From NCBI GenBank assembly GCA_028565635.1, contig JAOXYB010104159.1, forward strand, positions 1 through 21,226: 21,226 nucleotides of DNA, written 5' to 3'. The position numbers and the translations under genes were made by a program. Numbering within the stretch: position 1 is the first letter of the stretch; the number at the start of each line of letters is the position of its first letter. The stretch is from Phoronis ovalis (taxonomy: Eukaryota; Phoronida; Phoronidae). The notes beneath the pieces are model-generated. The model was not told where the DNA came from, searched no databases, and saw only the letters and a list, made by a program, of their open reading frames with translations. Below are positions 11,301-17,300 of the stretch, one piece after another.

Positions 11301-14300
11301 GACTTGGCCCGGGTAGGGCACTCATGTAAAATATGGGTAATCATGGCCAGCAATTCCGAGCCCGGAATCATGCTTGTCAATAAAAGTGCGCGAAAAGTGT
11401 GTTTATTTGAGGATCAAACACGCAACGCCAGTTATGCTTTTAGGGTAGGGAAATCGACAATTTTGTCCAAAAAGTATATTGTTATTCACCCTAGTCTTGC
11501 TTGGGTTCCGGCTTAGGTCTTGCTTATGGTCAAGCTTTTCGCGGTTAGCGTTTTTTTTGCTTGTCGAAAAACTTTCAGTATTGGACAGAGAGGATATCAA
11601 TTTCGGCATAGGTTTAATAAGAACTTTTATTTAATACAATCGAGGTAACTAATTTAACAGGTATGACAAAAACATGTACTATTGTCTATTACTTAAAATC
11701 ATGCATATGTATCCCTATACAAGACGTATGTTCGCAATTTTATTTAGTACTCTATCTTAATTTTACCTCTTTCATAATAACTAATAATTCGACATCTGTT
11801 TTGCATACGACTGTTGACGTTCTGCATGTACCATTAATCAAAGCTATTTCCTGAAAAAAAAACAGAAACCTTAATAGCTGATAATATTCATGGGCATATA
11901 CAAAAATAAGATATATAACATATGTATAGGCGTTATTAGAAATTGACAACTTGGTCACTGTTTTAAAGGTCAAAATATGTTACACCAGGTATCATGTGTT
12001 ATTTCACAAATAGAAAAAGGTTAGTATGAATGACACAGCTATGACGTATAAGTATATTTGCCTATACCTCAGTTCGTTTTAATTGGTAAGTATATTTATC
12101 TTTGATGATTTTTAATTTAAGATAATTTTAACTTAAGAAGAACAGCCTTACTCCAAAGCCTTCCCCTTCTGACATTTGGTGAACCGTTCGAACAAATGTT
12201 TTTCCTGTGGTAGGATGAGTCTCTCGCACATTAATGAGGACAGTACCAGAAAGAATGATATAAAACGCTGCAGGTGGATGGCCCTCCTTCACAATTATTC
12301 TTCGAGCTTCGTAGCTGTACAACAAAAAAAGATAGCGTGAAGATATATGAACATTTGTTTACTGCTACTTTTGCTACAATTTAAAAAAAGGAAAAATGAT
12401 CGAAATTATACGAATTGTTTTCTGTTTTTAGAAGTGCATTTTTTATTGATAACAAAAATAGGTTTTCAAAAGCATAATGATAATACCTAAAGCAAAGTTT
12501 CGTTTTTTAAAGTATTTATCTTCCTCAATTAAAAAAATAATAATACCAATTACTAGTATAAATCAAATAATGAGTATCCGGAAAAATATAATAACAAGCC
12601 GTATAAAACATTGCTTTTAATGACAGGATGGAAGTGTAAAACCATTTTTTTTTTACTTTCTGTGGTTCATAAGCCAACATGTTTCACCTGCTCTGTGGCA
12701 AAATCGTTGTTTTGTAATAAACAAATACTGCCGCGGTGCACAAGAGCATATATTACAAATACATACAAATTTGGACTGTATGTTTACCATGTCACAGTGG
12801 GTATATCTTACGTAGAAAATCAATATCTGATTATAATAATTATTATTCTTATACTCATTAACCTTTTTGATTGCTATAATAAACAAAGTCACACATTTTT
12901 TTTAGGACTTTAATGCCTGGCGTACATGTTTTTAATTCTGGATAACAAATATCTTTGGTTGCGGTACATATTTCATCCAGGTGGGAAATTATTCACAAGT
13001 GAAGATTTGTCTTTGTTTTTAAACATGACCATAATTGCTCTGACGTAGTTATTACGTGACGTTTTGGAACTGATCCAATCACACATACTTTTAAAAAGGA
13101 AACTGAGCAATAGTAAGTTGAACTTTTGATCTTGAAAGTGTTTTTAATATTTTGAATGTTTACCTGTAGTTAGTTTGGTTGTTTGTGATGATTACAAAAA
13201 GTTGCACCTACAATGAAGAGGAGGGATCGACAATTTCTAAGACTACTGATAATTAATGTAAAACCCTACGTCACCAGTAATATTGTAATTGTTTTGAAGA
13301 CGTGCGAAAATCATGCATAAAATTAATCCAGGTACAAAAGGATTAATTAAACTTAACACAAGGTTTATGCATGTTTGCATGTTGTGTTGACAAGGTACAT
13401 GCAAGGATGCTGAAATCTGGATGTTTAATTATTGTAATCTTCTATTTACATAGATTGCCTACTGGGTGTGACGTCATTATATTTATAGACTAAAAAAATT
13501 AAACTACCATATTTAAAGGGTGACAAAAAATGAAGAACATTTTTGAGCTATACTGTCACTTCTTCATTTCTACAAACTCAATTATGTTTTCAAAACCAAA
13601 AACTACTTAATTTTAATCTTATAGCTCTTACCCGAAGACTGACATAGTATCATGTCGATCGGTCCAAATTTTCCATAGAAATGAAAATGAGCCGAGTCTC
13701 AATGTATCAACATACAAGTTTGCTAAGAAAAGAGCGAATGAAAAAGATCTATCTTTCTTCATATTTATAAATTCTATTTTTTTGTGTATCGTTTTGTTTG
13801 TCATCACTAATTATCTAGATCATTCTAATGATGTACACCCCAACTCAATGCTACTAAATACTATTTCATTATGTGCACATGTATTTACATAATAAAGTGG
13901 ACAATCGGGAACCTATAGAATTGAAATTGCTTACACATTAGAGAAAGTTTAGCATATTATTTTTATGTTTTAGCTATTTCAGTTCGTGCTCTCTCTCTTG
14001 CATTTTAGCACTTTAGATATGCATTATATTTGGAAAATAAGTTTAATTATATTTTAAATGTATGTCCAAAAATGCCAAAAAAGAGAAACTTAAACGTTTA
14101 ATAGTATAGAATGATTTTAATGCACGAAATATGAAAAAATGATATATGAGACAGTTGTCCATATTAAATTAGCTATTGGATGACATTTAAATGCAATCAA
14201 ATCAACACGATGATCACACCTTCATTTATGATCTCAGGCGCTTGGCGAATTAATCGAAGTGTGTAGTTCAACCAATTAATATCAACAGCAAGATATATGG

Positions 14301-17300
14301 TTTAATTTTTTATGCTCCTTTTTGCATTTTGGCATCTGTCTAACTTTTTTTTTTGCAAAAAATAATCACGGAAACGTTTACAATTACGTCATATAATAAC
14401 TAAGTATATCAACTTTTCGTTATGTGAGAAGCCATCTGTGGATCCATGTATGCAAGTCTATCTGGGGTATACATTACAGACCATTTCTTGCATTTTTTTC
14501 AGGATATTATTCTAAAGTAGATGAAATAACGTAACAGATACACATGTACGGCGTCCATGTCACAGATTCGTCCTTCGTTATATTATCATATATAATATAT
14601 AATATAAGGAGTATAAGGCAAATCAACCAAGTTGTAACCAAAGTCAAGGTTTGCCATTTTTTCAGCACAACTTTTAAAAGAATTTCTTACGGAAGAAAAT
14701 GGATATATTTAGTGAACCTTATATGAATGACACTAATTTCTTTCCAAAAGCAAACGAAACGTCTGCACCAATGGAACAAAACATTACACCTGGCTGGGCA
14801 GTTTTCTTTCTTGTTTTTGAAATAGTGATGATGTTAACCATGCTCACAGGTAATGGATTAGTTTTAATAACGTTTATGAAGGAGCGAAAACTTCGCACAG
14901 TAACGAACGTGTTGCTAGTTTTTCTATCAACTGCCGATTTTTTAATTGGTCTTATTTACATACCTTTCAGTTTAGACAGACGAATAATTCCTTATTCATT
15001 ATTCCCCCCATTGGAAACTGCAACATGGAAAGTTCGAGAACTTTGTCACATCGCTGTTGTGTTTGGATTTATGCCACATGTTCTATCCGAAGTCACTCTG
15101 ATTTTAATCGCTGTTGATCGTTTTATTGCCGTGTTCTTTCCTTGGAAATACAAAGGGTTAAAGCCGATACATTCTGGATTTGGTGCAAGCCTCATCTGGT
15201 TAGGTATTTTAGTGATGTATCCAATAGACTCGTTTGTGACATTTCGACAATCACAATCAGAGCCATTCAATGTATGTAGCAGGCACGGACAAATTTACAT
15301 GAGTAAAGGAGTGTATACATTTTCGATACTATTTTCTTTTGTTTGTGTGTGCGTAAGCTGGATTTTATATATTTGTGTATTGGTTCGTCTTCGATGCGTA
15401 TCTCGTCAAGCTAACGTGTTAGCCACGAGTTTTTCAAAGAAAGAGACAAAAATAACAAGGATGACAGTTTGTATTTTGCTTGTTTGGACCATTCTTTGGC
15501 TGCCAACAATTGTTTTAAGCTTCGGTGCTGCAGCTTTTGGCTATAAAGGAGGCGATCAATGGTACGCTGTGCTGGACACACTGTTTAGTGACTTTTTAAT
15601 TGTCAACGGAATGTTCAATCCTTTCATTTATGGTCTTGGAAGTAAAAGCATAAGAACAGCATTGGTTAAAGCACTATCGTGGAGACATAGTTCTGTACAC
15701 CCGCAGCCTACCGTTGGTCGATGATCTGAACTGTGCCGCTGTGAAGTTAAGTAGTGTCCCAGCTTAGATACACTTACTGTAATGTTTAGTACCAGTTAAT
15801 CCTAACGCACTTATTTTATAATATATTTGTATCCGATTTGTTATATCATTCCGAGTTAGTTTTTTCTTCTTTTACTTTTTTGTCCTCCCGTTAATAATTT
15901 GCTATTTAAGAAGGAAAAGATAAGTAACTAGAGTGGAAATAAATCGTATTTTAATTAGAATGGTTATTTCAATCTGTTATTTCCATGTTAATCTAATTTT
16001 TTACTTTCCATTTATAAAACGATATATTCTTATATTTTGAATTTAATGTTACGGTTATATGACTCCATTATCTTTTGCTCCTGGTTGAATTACTTTGCAT
16101 GGGTTATAGAATGCTGCATACACGAATTCTATCATCACACTTTTTATGAAAACATGATGTAATTATTCTTAAGCTCATAAAAAATTATTTCAACAGAAAA
16201 TGTTAAAGAACATTGTACCGGCGTCACCACAGTCACTAAAATTGTCAATAATTAATCTTAAGCTCATCAAAAATTATTTTAACAGAAAATGTTAAAGAAC
16301 ATTGTACCGGTCTCTCGTCAGTCATTAAAATTGTCAATAATTTATAACAGGTACAGACATCGAAGTAGCTGATAACCTACTTTTCTTCGTAGAACACTTA
16401 ACATGATGAACTCCATATTCTCCACCACAATGGCTAAACATTAGGAGTATCAAATTTTTATATACGCTAATTTTTATAATTGCTTGCATATCAGTTTTAA
16501 ATGTCAACAGCAATGAATGTGCCTTATCCTAAGGGACCCTTATACATGTATAAAAGCATAATGGCATACTGGAGTATGGCTTGAACTGAAGTGAAGATGA
16601 TAATATTAAATGGAGTTAATTATTCGCCTCAGTACTAAAAATTAGAAGCTCTAGTACCTCTCTCAGGAAAATAAAACTTTGTATGCTTGATAATCAAAAA
16701 TACTTTGATTCGTATTTTAGTTATTTTTTTGGTGTAACTAACAATGCAAATATGTAATCTCTAACTGGCCTTTGAAAACATCCTTTACTCTTTTTCTTTG
16801 CGATTGCGTATTATTGTTACCTTTGAAATATCATGCATCGGCACAGTTGTACTTGTGTATGAACAGGATAGTCTTCAAATGAAATATTTCCACGTAGTAA
16901 TGTCATAATCTGAAAAAAAGGATATTAAAAAGGTTTTGTATATTTTATTATACTTTTTTTGCTATGTGTCGATCAAACAATGTTCATTAATCGCTGTATA
17001 ATATACAAAAAAAATGTTTCATTAATTTCTTAAAAGAATGTTAGAGCATTTGAATACTTGACTTTAATTTTAGCTCTTATCTTGCTGCAAATAAGACATT
17101 TAAATAAACAATTTTAGAAAATTATTTGACCATTGACTATCAAGATTTCAGACTAGCATGTTAGCTATATCGATTAACTGGTAGAGTTTGGAAAATTCAA
17201 AAATAGTTTTTTTTATGCAGTTTTACAGGCTTTATAACTTAAGAATAAATCTCATAATACATGTCACGATTGGTGCCAAACAAAATAAAGTTGCAATCGC

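Noticed and set aside
11304-11609. Overlapping frames on both strands
   Set aside because: No splice-consistent boundaries or motifs; intronic between two firm CNBD2-like exons.
12611-12913. 100-codon plus frame and overlapping minus frame
   Set aside because: Ends in poly-Ile/Leu low complexity; no membrane-protein topology or family motif.
14699-15724. GPCR considered as an opsin or amine receptor
   Set aside because: Ile at the retinal-Lys position (301) and Gly at the amine-Asp position (123) argue against both.
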